Part shown: positions 47,201 to 60,200 of the stretch, one piece after another
Layout: each line of letters begins with the position of its first letter
Numbering within the stretch: position 1 is the first letter of the stretch
NCBI GenBank assembly: GCA_947179485.1
Contig: OX359246.1
Span: 27,280,001-27,344,000 of the forward strand
DNA length: 64,000 bases
Direction: 5' to 3'
DNA from: Allacma fusca
Lineage: Eukaryota > Arthropoda > Collembola > Symphypleona > Sminthuridae
Notes under the pieces: model-generated
Seen by the model: only the letters and a program-made list of their open reading frames with translations
Databases searched by the model: none
Told to the model about the DNA's origin: nothing
Made by a program: the position numbers and the translations under genes

Positions 47201-47937
47201 TGAATAGTAATAATGCATGTGATAATGCTGGAATGATAACTAACTTCAGATCTATCAACTACGGAGGAATCGGTGTCGTCATCGGTCACGAAATCACCCA
47301 CGGATTCGACGACCAAGGAAGTCAGTTTGATGATGAAGGAAATGCTAAGGACTGGTGGACAGAGGAGATTCTGAGGAGGTTCTTGGAGAAGGCTCAGTGT
47401 ATCATCGATCAGTACAGCGGATTTGAAACGGAGGTCGGGAATGTCAATGGAGATTTGACATCTGGAGAGAACATTGCTGATAACGGAGGAGTTCGTCAAT
47501 CTTATCTGGCTTACCAAAACTGGATCAAGAACAATAATGGCGGGCAGGAGGAGCTCAGACTCCCAGGATTGGAACAAATTACTCCTGACCAACTATTTTT
47601 CCTGGGCTATGGCAATGTAAGATCTGAGCCATATTGACTGTTGTTGTAAAGATGAATCTTATAGTAGGCTCACCGTAACAATTAAAGCACATCTCGCAAT
47701 AAAATGTTACTGGGCATTAATTTGTAAAATAATAACCGATCAACTACTTTTGTCCTGCAGATCTGGTGTGAGTCCATTACTTTGGAAGCACTTCAAAATC
47801 AACTCCTTGGCGATCCTCACAGCCCAGCTCGTTTCCGTGTCTTAGGTGCTCTTCAGAATTCCGCTACTTTTGCGGAAAAATGGGGCTGTCCCGTAGGCTC
47901 TCCAATGAATCCAAGTGACAAATGTGTTTTGTGGTAA
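44239..47937 (+). CDS. Secreted neprilysin-like M13 metallopeptidase A
   Basis: Zinc endopeptidase cutting small peptides outside the cell. Twelve exons: 44239-44470, 44564-44725, 44838-44921, 45135-45340, 45570-45881, 45966-46225, 46336-46609, 46705-46808, 46905-46963, 47092-47143, 47250-47616, 47761-47937; 762 aa. An N-terminal signal peptide (IYFFLVACILGSVAG) replaces the usual type II anchor, so secretion is predicted. Marks: NPCENFFEFSCGKW, ANADKKVSAM, NAFYAPEYNSITFPAGILQPPF, INYGGIGVVIGHEITHGFDDQG with the HEITH zinc site near residues 595-599, and GENIADNGG with the third ligand Glu near 655. It ends CVLW (CxxW as in the family). First of three tandem copies. Confidence 0.95.
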
Positions 47938-49050
47938 TTATGACTCAGAAAGAAGGGCCAGTTGTATTAACCTTAAAATTGATAGCGTATGATTGATACT
48001 CGCAATATCACACTGCCAAATTATATTCTAAAATATTTAAATGTCTATAATCAAATTGACCTATTGTCTTTGTTGTTAATCTGGCTGTGCCTCAGCTAAA
48101 TAAATATAAAAAAAACGTTAACAAATTATACGCATCAAAAGTTGATTCATCTAGTTGACATAATAATTATTCTTATACATGTGTGTTACTTTCATATATC
48201 AATACAGTACTGTAAAAACAAATGCAAAAGCTGAGGAAATTTACAAGAAGAAGTTACCATTGGCATTAAGTTTGCGGTACTTTTCAGTTTCTTAAAAGAG
48301 GTACAACCAATACTTCAGTGGAAGTAAAAACAATAATAAAATGTACACATGCACATGTAACAATTGCAATAGTCCCTTTTACAGAAGCATTTATCCTTCC
48401 TGAACCCGGCAAAATTATAATTTCTCATTTTGCTTTCAACAGTAATTTTTCTCATTTTATTCAGTCTCGACCGTCAGACTCTTTTATTTGTTATTAGATG
48501 ATATTTATGGAAACAGATGGAAAAAAATGCATTTTAACTTGCTGGCATAATGCTAGAAATTCTGTTTCTCCAGTTTTATGTAAAGACTTGATCAGTATAT
48601 ACATTGACAAGTACACATTTTGCTTTGGAACGTGCCATTCTCATTAACTACATTTATTTGACATTATCCTTACACAATGTAAGGATTCAGGGTTTTCATC
48701 TGGAGTTATCTATCTACTACTGTAATTGTGAGAAAGACAAAGTTTGAAACGATTGTGTCACAGGGACATGTTTAGATAGATAATATATCATGAATAATTA
48801 GTCTGCAAGTCAACACCTTGCAATTAACTTATTGTACATTAATCATTTAATGAACCATGTAAATATAAATTTTCCTAGCTCTTAACCCTGAAACTTTGAA
48901 ATCTAGTAAAGCTTCAAAGTAATCTCTCCTTCTATGACATACATAATTACATATATCATCCAAGGTCTCAGAGATATTTTGCCTTCATATCAAACACTGG
49001 AAAAGGCAACAATAATTTATTATTGAGCTCAAGTTACTAAATAATTATCA
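47938..49050. repeat. Intergenic A-B, block also duplicated twice between B and C
   Basis: A polyadenylation signal lies at 48099-48104. The stretch from about 48050 to 48530 recurs at 55560-55950 and 56130-56580; 48530-49050 (upstream of gene B) matches 56580-57213 (upstream of gene C). Shared words include TTCATCTAGTTGACATAA, CAATTGCAATAGTCCC and TCTCCTTCTATGACATA. No gene inside. Confidence 0.7.
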
Positions 49051-52000
49051 ATGTATCTAAAGGAATTTTTTTTCGTTTGTGTCTTAGGCTCCGTCGCCGG
49101 ACTAGGGATTGTTCCAGCAAGGGAAAAGTTGGAAACTAAATGGGGGCGAACATTCTTGCAAAAACCTAGTCATAAATCCGTGGACAAACTGAAGATCATT
49201 CGGGAACTCTCTCCGTTTCCTTACGCAAAAAGAGCTCCTCGTGCCGATGTTTGTTTCACTGAGGAGTGCATAGATGCTTGTAATTACCTTTGATACATAT
49301 TTACATACAATTTTTTACTCCTTGAATTTATTTTCAATTTAATTTTTTGTAAATATCCCTAATTTACTTCCAGCATTGCAGCTACTCAAGTCCATCAACT
49401 TCAGCGTGAACCCCTGCGATGATTTCTTTGAATATTCTTGTGGAAAGTGGATCACTGACAATCCTATCCCTCCCAGCTCCGTACGATGGGGGCAATTTGA
49501 TATTCTCCGGCAAGAAGTTAACAATGTCACTCAAGGTTAGTAACTCCCTAGACATTTTTATCGCAATTATTTATACATCTTTTATCCTATTTCCACAGTT
49601 AAGACTTCAATTAGAGCATTTCGTATTAATCATAATTGATAATTTCTTCTCATATTCGGGTCCTGATTGTAGGGATCCTAACAAGTCCCCCAGAATCATC
49701 GGACTTCAAGCCTGTACTGCAAGTGAAGGATTTCTACTCTCAGTGTATCGACACAGGTGAGAAAAAATAATTATTTACAATTTAATCTGATAATTATTAT
49801 GTGACGGAATTGGTTCAAACTTCACCCATTTACTCTTCAATAATAATATTGTTGGAAATAGGTGCCATGGAAAGAGAGGGATTAGCTCATGTCATTGCTA
49901 TCCTGACAATTGCTGGAGGTTGGCCATCCATTACTCCAACCTGGAACCCTGCGGGCTTTGATCTCATCTCTGTAGTGGCCCAAGCTCGACGGGAATTTTT
50001 GGACTATATCCTCGCCACCGTTTATGTCACGATTGATATGAGAAACACTACTAGGAGTGTCGTCTATGTGAGGAATTATTTTTCGATTAATGGGAATTAC
50101 TATATAATAAAATCATAATTCATATATATTAATTCTCATGTATGTATATTATAATATATATGGGAATTAATATTGTGTAGTTACTATAAAAGAAATACTG
50201 ATATCTTCAACTTTCTACGTATGACTTTTTACTCCAGCTTGACCAACCGGATTTCTTCCTGTCCCGTAGCGTCCTCTTGAACCCGACACAATTCCAACCC
50301 CGTCTCAACGCCTACAAAGCTTACTTCGTGAGCGTGGCCAAAGAAATTGCCCGAACGACCGGTGCTCCAGTGACAGAAACGGAATTGATCAAAGATGCGG
50401 AAGCTGTGATTGCTTTTGAAACGAGACTCGCTGAGATCTCCGCTGCTGATGAGAACCGAACAATTATTGATCGAGTTTATAATCCTTACACTCTGAGCGC
50501 TTACCAACAGGAGATCGATGCTATCCGAGTGACTAATCCTTATGCCAAGGTCAGAACATAAAAAATTTAAGTACGGACGATTCTATGTACAAGGATGATA
50601 ATTATATTTTTGTTTAATCCTGGGGAATTTATTTATGAATTAAGATTCAATACAAATCTTTGTTGGATCAAATCTTCGCCACTTCAGGAGTCACCGTAGG
50701 GAATCAAGAAGATATCATTGTTCTGGAAACGGATTACTTGCGGAATTTGATCACGGTGTTGGACGAGACGGATCTTCGAACTATTGCTAATTACGTTCAT
50801 TGGAGAATCGTTTCTGGCCTTGTCCCTGAAACCACCCAAGTGATGCGGGATATTAAGTTCGAGTTTGACAAAGTCAATTCTGGGCTTAAAGAGCCATTGC
50901 CAAGGTTCGCTGGTTTTTCCAGTGTTTCATTTACTTTTTTTTTCAAAGATATATGTGTGAAATGGTATTCATAGGAAGTGTTCTTCTTTTTAGAGAAAAT
51001 ACTTGCGCCAGTACTTCCCTCAATGGATTTGGAATGGCCATTGGTGTGAAGTACATTGAAGAAGCCTTCGACAAGGATGCGAAAACAAATGTGGATCTGA
51101 TGGTGGAGAATTTAAGGACTGCTTTCAAAGAACTTCTGGACGAAGCGGACTGGATGGATGAGGAGACCAAGGCCAATGCTGATAAGAAAGTGAATGTTAT
51201 GAAACAGTTCATGGCTTATCCTGACTGGCTCTTCAACCAAACTCGACTCGAAGCGGAATTCGCCGGAGTAAGTACATATATAATTATACAGTATCTGTTC
51301 GGGGCAACTACGATATGTGTCCCGGAAGTCCAATGTTCCGGTTGACGATACTGGCCCTGAATTACGATAACTGTCCCAAATCAAGGAATAAACCTAAGGG
51401 CTGGGTGAAATTGTGGCCCTTGGTTGGAAGTGTGAGGATTCAGGGGAAACAATGATAACGTTTAAAAAGTTACGATAACCGTCCGAAGTTCCATATTACA
51501 ACATCTGTCCCCAAGTTCAGAATTACGATATCCCTTAACAACCTAACCTATTACCAGCGTGTCCACAAGACGTAAAATTTTGAATTTTCGATTTAATTTT
51601 ACAGCGAAATTTGCAAGCAGGTTTTTGGTAATTTTTTTATTTGTTCCTTGACATGCTACTTATCCACTGACCGAAATCCAGGCCCATAGATAGAATACAT
51701 CAAGGTCAAGAAATTTCAGAAGAGGTCAACTTTTAGCAATTTCTTCCATTTTCAATACTAAGTAAACGACCGTGTGCACCCCAGTAGGGCGCATCAAATA
51801 TTACAAACTTTACTTTTACCTGAACATAGAAACTTAAATGATTTCATACTCTCTACTCTTACTCTCTATATCTATAGATAACACTTCTTACCCAAAAATA
51901 AGTAGCAAACCGCTTTTGGAATATTTACCTGGTAAATGGGGGGAATTTACCAATGTGGTACGTGGGAGGATTTACCAATGTGGTAAGTGGGAGGATTTAC

Positions 52001-55000
52001 CAATGTGGTACGTGGGAGGATTTACCAATGTGGTACGTGGGAGGATTTACCAATGTGGTAAGTGGGAGGATTTATCAAAGTGGTAAATGTTGGAATTTAT
52101 CAAAGTGGTAAATTTTGGAATTTATCAAAGTGGTAAATGTTGGAATTTATCAAAGTGGTAAATGTTGGAATTTATCAAAGTGGTAAATGTTGGAATTTAT
52201 CAAAGTGGTAAATGTTGGAATTTATCAAAGTGGTAAATGTTGGAATTTATCAAAGTGGTAAATGTTGGAATTTATCAAAGTGGTAAATGTTGGAATTTAT
52301 CAAAGTGGTAAATGTTGGAATTTACCATTGTGGTAAATTTTGGAATTTACCATTGTGGTAAATGTTGGAATTTACCATTGTGGTAAATTTTGGAATTTAC
52401 CATTGTGGTAAATTTTGGAATTTACCATTGTGGTAAATTTTGGAATTTACCATTGTGGTAAATTTTGGAATTTACCATTGTGGTAAATTTTGGAATTTAC
52501 CATTGTGGCAAATTTTCAATTTTGGAATTTACCATTGTGGTAAATAAATTTAGAAATACGAAAATTTGCCACAATGGTAAATTCCAACATTTACCACAAT
52601 GGTAAATTCCAACATTTACCACAATGGTAAATTCCAACATTTACCACAATGGTAAATTACAACATTTACCACAATGGTAAATTACAACATTTACCACAAT
52701 GGTAAATTACAACATTTACCACAATGGTAAATTACAACATTTACCACAATGGTAAATTACAACATTTACCACAATGGTAAATTACAACATTTACCACAAT
52801 GGTAAATTCCAACATTTACCACAATGGTAAATTCCAACATTTACCACAATGGTAAATTCCAACATTTACCACAATGGTAAATTCCAACATTTACCACAAT
52901 GGTAAATTCCAACATTTACCACTTGTAGTAAGTGGGGAAATTTACCATTGTAGTAAGTGGGGAAATTTACCATTGTAGTAAGTGGGGAAATTTACCATTG
53001 TAGTAAGTGGGGAAATTTACCATTGTAGTAAGTGGGGAAATTTACCATAATGTTAATTACCACAATTTACCATGCATTAGCACAAGAATTCAGAATGAAA
53101 ATACGTTTTATTGCGAATTAAAACGGATAAAATATACTATATGTTTTCCAGCTATGCTTTTTATTGTTTGGTCAATGATTCGCAGCACGAGCTGCTTTTG
53201 CTTACCTACGTGATCGTGATTTCGAAAATCTTAAAGTCCCAGTAATCTAAAACAAGTGATCCACAAGTGTTTTAAACACTACATTTCTTTCATTTGGATT
53301 AAAGTGAGGTTTCAGAATAAAATAAGAAAAATGCATGAAGAATTGAGAATTCAAGTTCGTTGACAGAACTGTATAACTTATCTCTGCCGGGTATTATGTT
53401 ATGGCATGGATCTTTCATCGCAATTAAAACTAGATTCATCTAGTAACAAGAGAAGTAAAAGAGTAACTTCCCTTTTTAATTGATTGGAGATTTTGGTTGT
53501 ATTTTTCAAGGCCCGGGTATCGTACTACCCGGGCCTACAGTCATATTGGACCATCAATAATAAGATGCATATGGAAACTGTGGCTCAAAGTAAAAAGAAT
53601 GCATTGATTTGATACAAATTTTAAGCTCTTGAATATTCCGGGCATCATGGTACCCGCTTCTGATACCGGTACGAAATAGGTAGTATAAAAATTAGATTTG
53701 GGATTTGATTTTAAGCACTTTGTTCAAAATCGGCATATATAAATTGTAGGAATGCATTTCTAAATGGCCAAAACCAGGCCGGGTATCCTGTTACCCGCTT
53801 GGTTTAAAAAAAATTATTTAAGTTCCTAGTATGCCATTGAACAAGTCTGATTCATCGCCGAGCCTTTAAATGTCACATACATATGTCCTCGATTTTCTGT
53901 TTACAAGGTTAATGAAGTATTTGCATGACCCCTCTTGAAAGAACTTCCGTTGGACAAGCTGGTAATAGGTTGGTAAGCTATGTACCTAGAAAAGCTTATC
54001 AGCCTAAGGGATATCTGACCCCGAATTACAATAAGGCTAAGGCATTGTTGCTATCCTGTTGGAAACCTAACCCGTCGTTTGGGACGTTCAGGTTAGGTTA
54101 GTTTAGAGCCATAAAGGGGTGCCGTGACGACGATAGCCCCGCAGGGGCATTCATAATGACATTGATACACATCGTAGTACCACCGTTTTCATGATATTCT
54201 TTTAGCTTGAGATTGTTCCGGGTAAATACCTCCAATCCGTACTTGCCTTGTCTCAATGGATGAGTGACTCAGGATTGAAGACCTTAAGGGACATCACTGA
54301 CAAAGATCAGTAAGTGGGATACAGCCAATTACTGCGCACATATATTTTGTAATCTCATTTCCGAAATTAAAAAGCATCTTAACATTTTGTTTAACCTTCA
54401 AATGATTATTGCAGCTGGCTGACCTACCCTGGAGTTGTCAATGCTTTCTATATTCCTCAATACAATTCTATCAGTAAGACAATTAAACTAGTTGGGTCAT
54501 ATCGCTAATCATATCTTGCGCAGTAATACCCCCAACACACACCAGAAACATTCGAAACTAATTCAAGGCGAAATAGGCAATTATTATTATTTTTCAAACG
54601 ATAAATTCCATGTTTTCTATATATAGCTTTCCCGGCCGGAATTCTTCAACCTCCGCTTTATAGAAGTCGGGGACCTGAGTAAGGCTATATATACCAACTG
54701 CATGTGGCATCTATGAATAGTAATAATTCATGTGATAATGTTGGAATGATAATAAACTTCAGATCTATCAACTACGGAGGAATCGGTGTCGTCATCGGTC
54801 ACGAAATCACCCACGGATTCGACGACCAAGGAAGTCAGTTTGATGACGAAGGAAATGCTAAGGACTGGTGGACAGAGGAGATTCTGAGGAGGTTCTTGGA
54901 GAAGGCTCAGTGTATCATCGATCAGTACAGCGGGTTTGAAACGGAAGTCGGGAACGTCAATGGAGATTTGACATCCGGAGAGAACATTGCTGATAACGGA

Positions 55001-55449
55001 GGAGTTCGTCAATCTTATCTGGCTTACCAAAACTGGATCAAGAACAATAATGGCGGGCAGGAGGAGCTCAGACTTCCAGGATTGGAACAAATTACTCCTG
55101 ATCAACTATTTTTCCTCGGCTATGGAAATGTAAGATCTGAGCCCTATTCACTGCTGTTGTAATAATAAAGCTTATAGTAGGCGTACCGTAAGAATTAAAA
55201 CACATCTCGCAATAAAATGCTGTGGGCATCAATGTGTAAAATAATAACCGATCAACTACTTTTGTCCTGCAGATCTGGTGTGAGTCCATTACTTTGGAAG
55301 CACTTCAAAATCAACTCCTTGGCGATCCTCACAGCCCAGCTCGTTTCCGTGTCTTGGGTGCTCTTCATAATTCCGCAACTTTTGCGGAAAAATGGGGCTG
55401 TCCCGTAGGCTCTCCAATGAATCCAAGTGATAAATGTGTTTTGTGGTAA
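49051..55449 (+). CDS. Secreted neprilysin-like M13 metallopeptidase B (mosaic copy)
   Basis: Same 12-exon plan as A: 49051-49279, 49374-49535, 49673-49756, 49862-50067, 50238-50549, 50645-50904, 50994-51267, 54206-54309, 54415-54473, 54627-54678, 54763-55129, 55273-55449; every exon has the same length as in A except exon 1, one codon shorter; 761 aa. Signal peptide FFFVCVLGSVAG, then CFTEECIDAS, NPCDDFFEYSCGKW, HEITH, GENIADNGG and C-terminal CVLW, all intact. Exons 1-10 are nearly identical to copy C, whereas exons 11-12, intron 11 and the 3' flank are nearly identical to A. Intron 7 is 2.9 kb (under 120 bp in C) and filled with a 25-bp array and other repeats. It looks functional if intron 7 is removed. 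Confidence 0.93.
51946..53051. repeat. 25-bp satellite array with inverted halves
   Basis: Five blocks keep a strict 25-bp period. 51946-52070: five units with CAATGTGGTACGTGGGAGG. 52071-52320: ten units with ATCAAAGTGGTAAATG. 52321-52545: about nine units with core TTTACCA-TTG-TGGTAAA, itself a perfect 7-bp inverted repeat. 52571-52920: fourteen units that are the reverse complement of the third block (TTCCAACA instead of TGTTGGAA linkers). 52921-53045: five units with GTAGTAAGTGGGGAAA. Blocks three and four face each other across about 25 bp and can form a long hairpin in DNA or in the unspliced RNA. Confidence 0.92.
53509..53536. repeat. Perfect hairpin, first of three CGGGTATC/TACCCG copies
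   Basis: AGGCCCGGGTA, six-nt loop TCGTAC, TACCCGGGCCT: an 11-bp perfect stem. Related shorter copies follow at about 53637-53660 (CCGGGCATCATGGTACCCG) and 53777-53800 (CCGGGTATCCTGTTACCCG), about 120-140 bp apart. Confidence 0.6.
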
Positions 55450-57213
55450 TTATGACTCAAAAAAAAGGGCCAGCTGTATTAACCTTAAAATTGACAGCGT
55501 ATGTAAATACTTGCAAGTTCATGCCGTCAAATAATATTCTAAAATATTTAAATGTCTATAATCAAATTGACCTATTGTCTTTGTTGTTAATCTGACTGTG
55601 CCTCAGCTAAATAAATATAAAAAAACATAAACAAATTATACACATCAAAAATTCATCTAGTTGACATAATATTATATAGTTTTATACATGAATACTGAAA
55701 AATGAAAAAAGCTCAGTAAGTTTACAATGTACAACAAGAATTTACCATTGGCAATAAGTTTGCTAGACTTTTGAGCTTCTTATAAGCAAGGAAGTAAAAG
55801 CTATACAATATGCATAATTACAATTATTACAATAGTCCCGTTTACAGGAGCATTTTTGTTCCTGAACCTGACAAAAATGTAATTGTCATTTTGTTGTCAA
55901 CGTCAACATTAATTTTTCTCATTTTATTCTGCCACGACCGTCAGATTCACTGGAACGAGTCACAATCATTAACTACATTTATTTTACATTATCCATCCTT
56001 ATACTGTACAAAGCAAAGACTCCGGGTTTTCCTCGTGAGTTATCGTAGTCGGTCATGCATGGATTTTTTTGAGTAAGCAATAAAGTAATTTACTTTCACA
56101 TATGTTAAATGCTATGATTATTTTATATTCAACTGACATATTGTCTTTGTTGTTAATTTGACTGTGTCCCAGTTAAATCAAAATAAAATATAACATTTAC
56201 AAATTATTTACATCAAAAGTTGTTTCATCTAGTTGACATAAAAATTATTCTTACACAAGTGTGTTACTTTAAAACACTATTACAGTACTGTAAAAACAAT
56301 TGCAAAATCTGAGGAAATTTACAACAACAAGCTACCGTTGGCATTAAGTTTGCTGTACTTTTCAGTTTCTAAAAAGAGGTACAGCCAATGCTTCAGTGCA
56401 AGTAAAAGCAATAATACAATGTACACATGCACATGTAACAATTGCAATAGTCCCTTTTACAGAAGAATTTATCCTTCCTGAACCTGGCAAAATTATAATG
56501 TCTCATTTTGCTTTCAACTGTAATTTTTCTCATTTTATTCTGCCACCACCGTCAGATTTTTGATTTGTTATTAGATGCTGTTTATAGAAACAGACGGAAA
56601 GAAATGCATTTTAACTTGTTAGCATAATTATTAGCATTAATGCTACAAATTCTGTTTCTCCAGTTTTATACAAGGACTTGATCATTATATACATTAGCAC
56701 GTACACATTTTGCACTGGAACGTGCCACTATCACTAACTACATTTATTTTACATTATCCTTATACAATGTAAAGATATAGGGTTTTCCTCTAAAATTATC
56801 ATAGTCTGTCATGCATGTATTTTTTGAGTAACCAATAAAACCCTTTACTTTCACGTATGTTAAATGCTCTAATTATTTTATTGGGAGTCAGTATTGACAT
56901 GTTTACTAATTGTGAGAAAGACAAAGTTTGAAACGATTGGACATGTTCAGATAGATATCATATCATGAATAATTATTCTCCACGCCAGCACCTGGCAATT
57001 AATTCATTGGACATTAATCTGACACCTGAACCACTTAAATATAAATTTTCATAGCTCTTAACCCTGGAAATTTGAAATCTAGCAAAGCATCAATGTAATC
57101 TCTCCTTCTATGACATATATCTTCCAAGGTCTGAGAGATATCTTACCTTCATATAAAACACTGGGAAATGCAACAATAATTATTATTGAGCTGAGGCTAC
57201 TAAATAATTGCCA
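55450..57213. repeat. Intergenic B-C with two copies of the array's flank block
   Basis: The flank block found once after gene A occurs twice here, at about 55560-55950 and 56130-56580, each beginning with CTATTGTCTTTGTTGTTAAT-like or CATATTGTCTTTG-like sequence. The second copy continues into the sequence directly upstream of gene C. No remnant of coding exons was recognised between the two. Confidence 0.65.
55610..55615 (+). terminator. Polyadenylation signal of neprilysin-like gene B
   Basis: AATAAA in a block shared with the 3' flank of gene A (48099-48104). Confidence 0.5.
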
Positions 57214-60200
57214 ATGTATCTGAAAGCATTTTTTTTCGTTTGTGTCTTAGGCTCCGTCGCCGGGCTTGGGATTGTTCCAGCAAGGGAAAAGTTGGAAACT
57301 AAATGGGGGCGAACATTCATGCAAAAACATAGTCGCAAATCCGTGGAAAAACTGAAGATCATTCGGGAACTCTCCCCATTTCCTTACTCAAAAAGAGCTC
57401 CTCGTGCAGATGTTTGTTTCACTGAGGAGTGCATAGATGCTTGTAATTACCTTTGATACATATTTACACACCTTTTTTTAACTCCTTGAATTTTTTTTTC
57501 AATTTAATTCTTCGTAAATATCTCTATTTTACTTCCAGCATTGCAGCTACTCAAGTCCATCAATTTCAGCGTGAACCCTTGCGATGATTTCTTTCAATAT
57601 TCTTGTGGAAAGTGGATCACTGACAATCCCATCCCTCCCAGCTCCGTTCGATGGGGGCAATTTGATATTCTCCGTCAAGAAGTTAACAATGTCACTCAAG
57701 GTAAGTAACTTGTACTTGGACATTTTTATCTTAATTATATACACTCCTTTTATCCTTTTTTCGCAGTTAAGACTTCAATTTTATATTAAACATAATTTAT
57801 ATTCTCATATTTGGGTCCTGATTGTAGGGATTCTAACAAGTCCCCCAGAATCATCGGACTTTAAGCCTGTACTGCAAGTGAAGGATTTCTATTCTCAATG
57901 CATTGACACAGGTGAGAAAAATCATTATGTACAATTTAATATTTAAATATTTCGTGAAGGAAATAAAAGTTAATACTACACCTATTTACTCTTCAATAAT
58001 TATTGGAAATAGGTGCCATGGAAAGAGAGGGATTAGCTCATGTCATTGCTATCCTGACAATTGCTGGAGGTTGGCCATCCATTACTCCAACCTGGAACCC
58101 TGCGGGCTTTGATCTCATCTCTGTAGTGGCCCAAGCTCGACGGGAATTTTTGGACTCTATCCTCGCCACTGTTTATGTTAGCATTGATATGAGGAACACT
58201 ACTAGAAGTGTAGTTTATGTGAGGAATTATTTTTTGAATAATGACAATAATTATTGTATATAGTTGCTATAAACAAATACTGATGTCTTCAATTTTATTT
58301 ATGCTTTTTACTACAGCTTGACCAACCGGATTTCTTCCTGTCCCGTAGCGTCCTCTTGAACCCGACACAGTTCCAACCCCGTCTCAACGCCTACAAAGCT
58401 TACTTCGTGAGCGTGGCCCAGGAAATTGCCCGTTCGACCGGTGCTCCAGTGACAGAAGCAGAATTGACCAAAGATGTGGAAGCTGTGATTGCTTTTGAAA
58501 CGAGACTTGCTGAGATCTCCGCTGCTGATGAAAACCGAACAATTATTGATCGAGTTTATAATCCTTACACTCTGAGCGCTTACCAACAGGAGATCGATGC
58601 TATCCGAGTGACTAATCCTTATGCCAAGGTCAGAACATAAAAAATTTAAGTACGGACGATTCTATGTACAAGGATGATAATTATAAGTTTTTATAATCCT
58701 GGGGAATTTATTTATGAAATAAGATTCAATACAAATCTTTGTTGGATCAAATCTTCGCCACTTCCGGAGTCACCGTAGGGAGTCAAGAAGATATCATTGT
58801 TCTGGAAACGGATTACTTGCGGAATTTGATCACGGTGTTGGATGAGACGGATCTTCGAACTATTGCTAATTATGTTCATTGGAGAATCGTTTCCGGCCTT
58901 GTCCCTGAAACCACCCAAGTAATGCGGGATATTAAGTTCGAGTTCGACAAAGTCAATTCTGGGCTTAAAGAGCCATTGCCAAGGTTCGCTGGATTTTCTG
59001 GAGTTTCATTTACCTTTTTTTGCAAAGATATGTCCGAAATGGTATTCATAGGAAGTGTTCCTATTTTTAGAGAAAACACTTGCGCCAGTACTTCCCTCAA
59101 TGGATTTGGAATGGCCATTGGTGTGAAGTACATTGAAGAAGCCTTCGACAAGGATGCGAAAACAAATGTGGATCTGATGGTGGAGAATTTAAGGACTGCT
59201 TTCAAAGAACTTCTGGACGAAGCGGACTGGATGGATGAGGAGACCAAGGCCAATGCTGATAAGAAAGTGAATGTTATGAAACAGTTCATGGCTTATCCCG
59301 ATTGGCTCTTCAACCAAACTCGACTCGAAGCGGAATTCGCCGGAGTAAGTATACAAGTTTTACATAATTTGTGCCCTATAATACGAGCATCCCTAAAAGG
59401 GGCCGAATTTCGTTATGATATCGTACTATTAACTTTGGAATTTTTCATGATATTCTTTTAGCTTGAGATTGTTCCGGGTAAATACCTCCAATCCGTACTT
59501 GCCTTGTCTCAATGGATGAGTGACTCAGGATTGAAGACATTAAGGGACATCACTGACAAGGATTAGTAAGTGCGATACAGCTAATTACTGTGCCCTTACA
59601 TTTTGGAATCTCATTTCCGAAATTAAAAAGCAACTTAAGATTTTGTTTAATCCTCAAATGACTATTATTGCAGCTGGCTGACTTACCCTGGAGTTGTCAA
59701 TGCCTTCTATGCTCCTGAATACAATTCTATCAGTAAGACAATTTAACTAAACGGGTCATATTGCTAATCATTTTTTGAGCAGTAATTCTCCCAACATAGA
59801 CACTAGAAACATTCAAAACTGATTCAAGGTGAAATACGGAATTAGTGAAATTATTCAAACGATAAATCCCATGTTTTTTATATATAGCTTTCCCGGCCGG
59901 AATTCTGCAACCTCCGTTTTACAGAAGTCGAGGACCCGAGTAAGCCTTCATATACCAACTGCATGTGGCTTCTATTAGTATTTATAATCCATGTGATAAT
60001 GTTGGAATGATAACTAAATTCAGATCTATCAACTACGGAGGAATTGGTGTCGTTATCGGTCACGAAATCACTCATGGATTCGACGACCAAGGAAGTCAGT
60101 TTGATGCTGAAGGGAACGCCAAAAACTGGTGGAGTGAGGAGATTCTGAAGAAGTTTTTGGAGAAGGCTCAATGTATCATCGATCAGTACAGTGGTTACGA

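Larger units (their letters stand above)
51268..54205 (+). other. Expanded intron 7 of neprilysin-like gene B
   Basis: Donor GTAAGT at 51268 and acceptor TTTTAG at 54205. Relative to the homologous intron in C (59345-59461) it has gained almost 2.8 kb. Contents in order: a stretch with repeated TTACGATAACTGTCCC-like words (51355-51535), unique sequence, the 25-bp array (51946-53051), and a zone with three CGGGTA/TACCCG hairpins (53509-53800). No coding exon was found inside. Confidence 0.8.

Noticed and set aside
51838-52086. 82-codon ORF over the first blocks of the 25-bp array
   Set aside because: Formed by the tandem repeat within a spliced intron; no independent support.
51537-54105. AACCTAACCT (about 51540) and AGGTTAGGTTAG (about 54089) as telomere-type (TTAGG)n repeats or transposon ends around the intron 7 insert
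   Set aside because: Only two pentamer units each; adjacent words do not line up as terminal inverted repeats.
59462-59565. Possible stop (GATTAG) in neprilysin C exon 8
   Set aside because: The TA is the last part of the exon before a GTAAGT donor; joined to the next exon it reads Tyr, in the same position as His in B and Thr in A.
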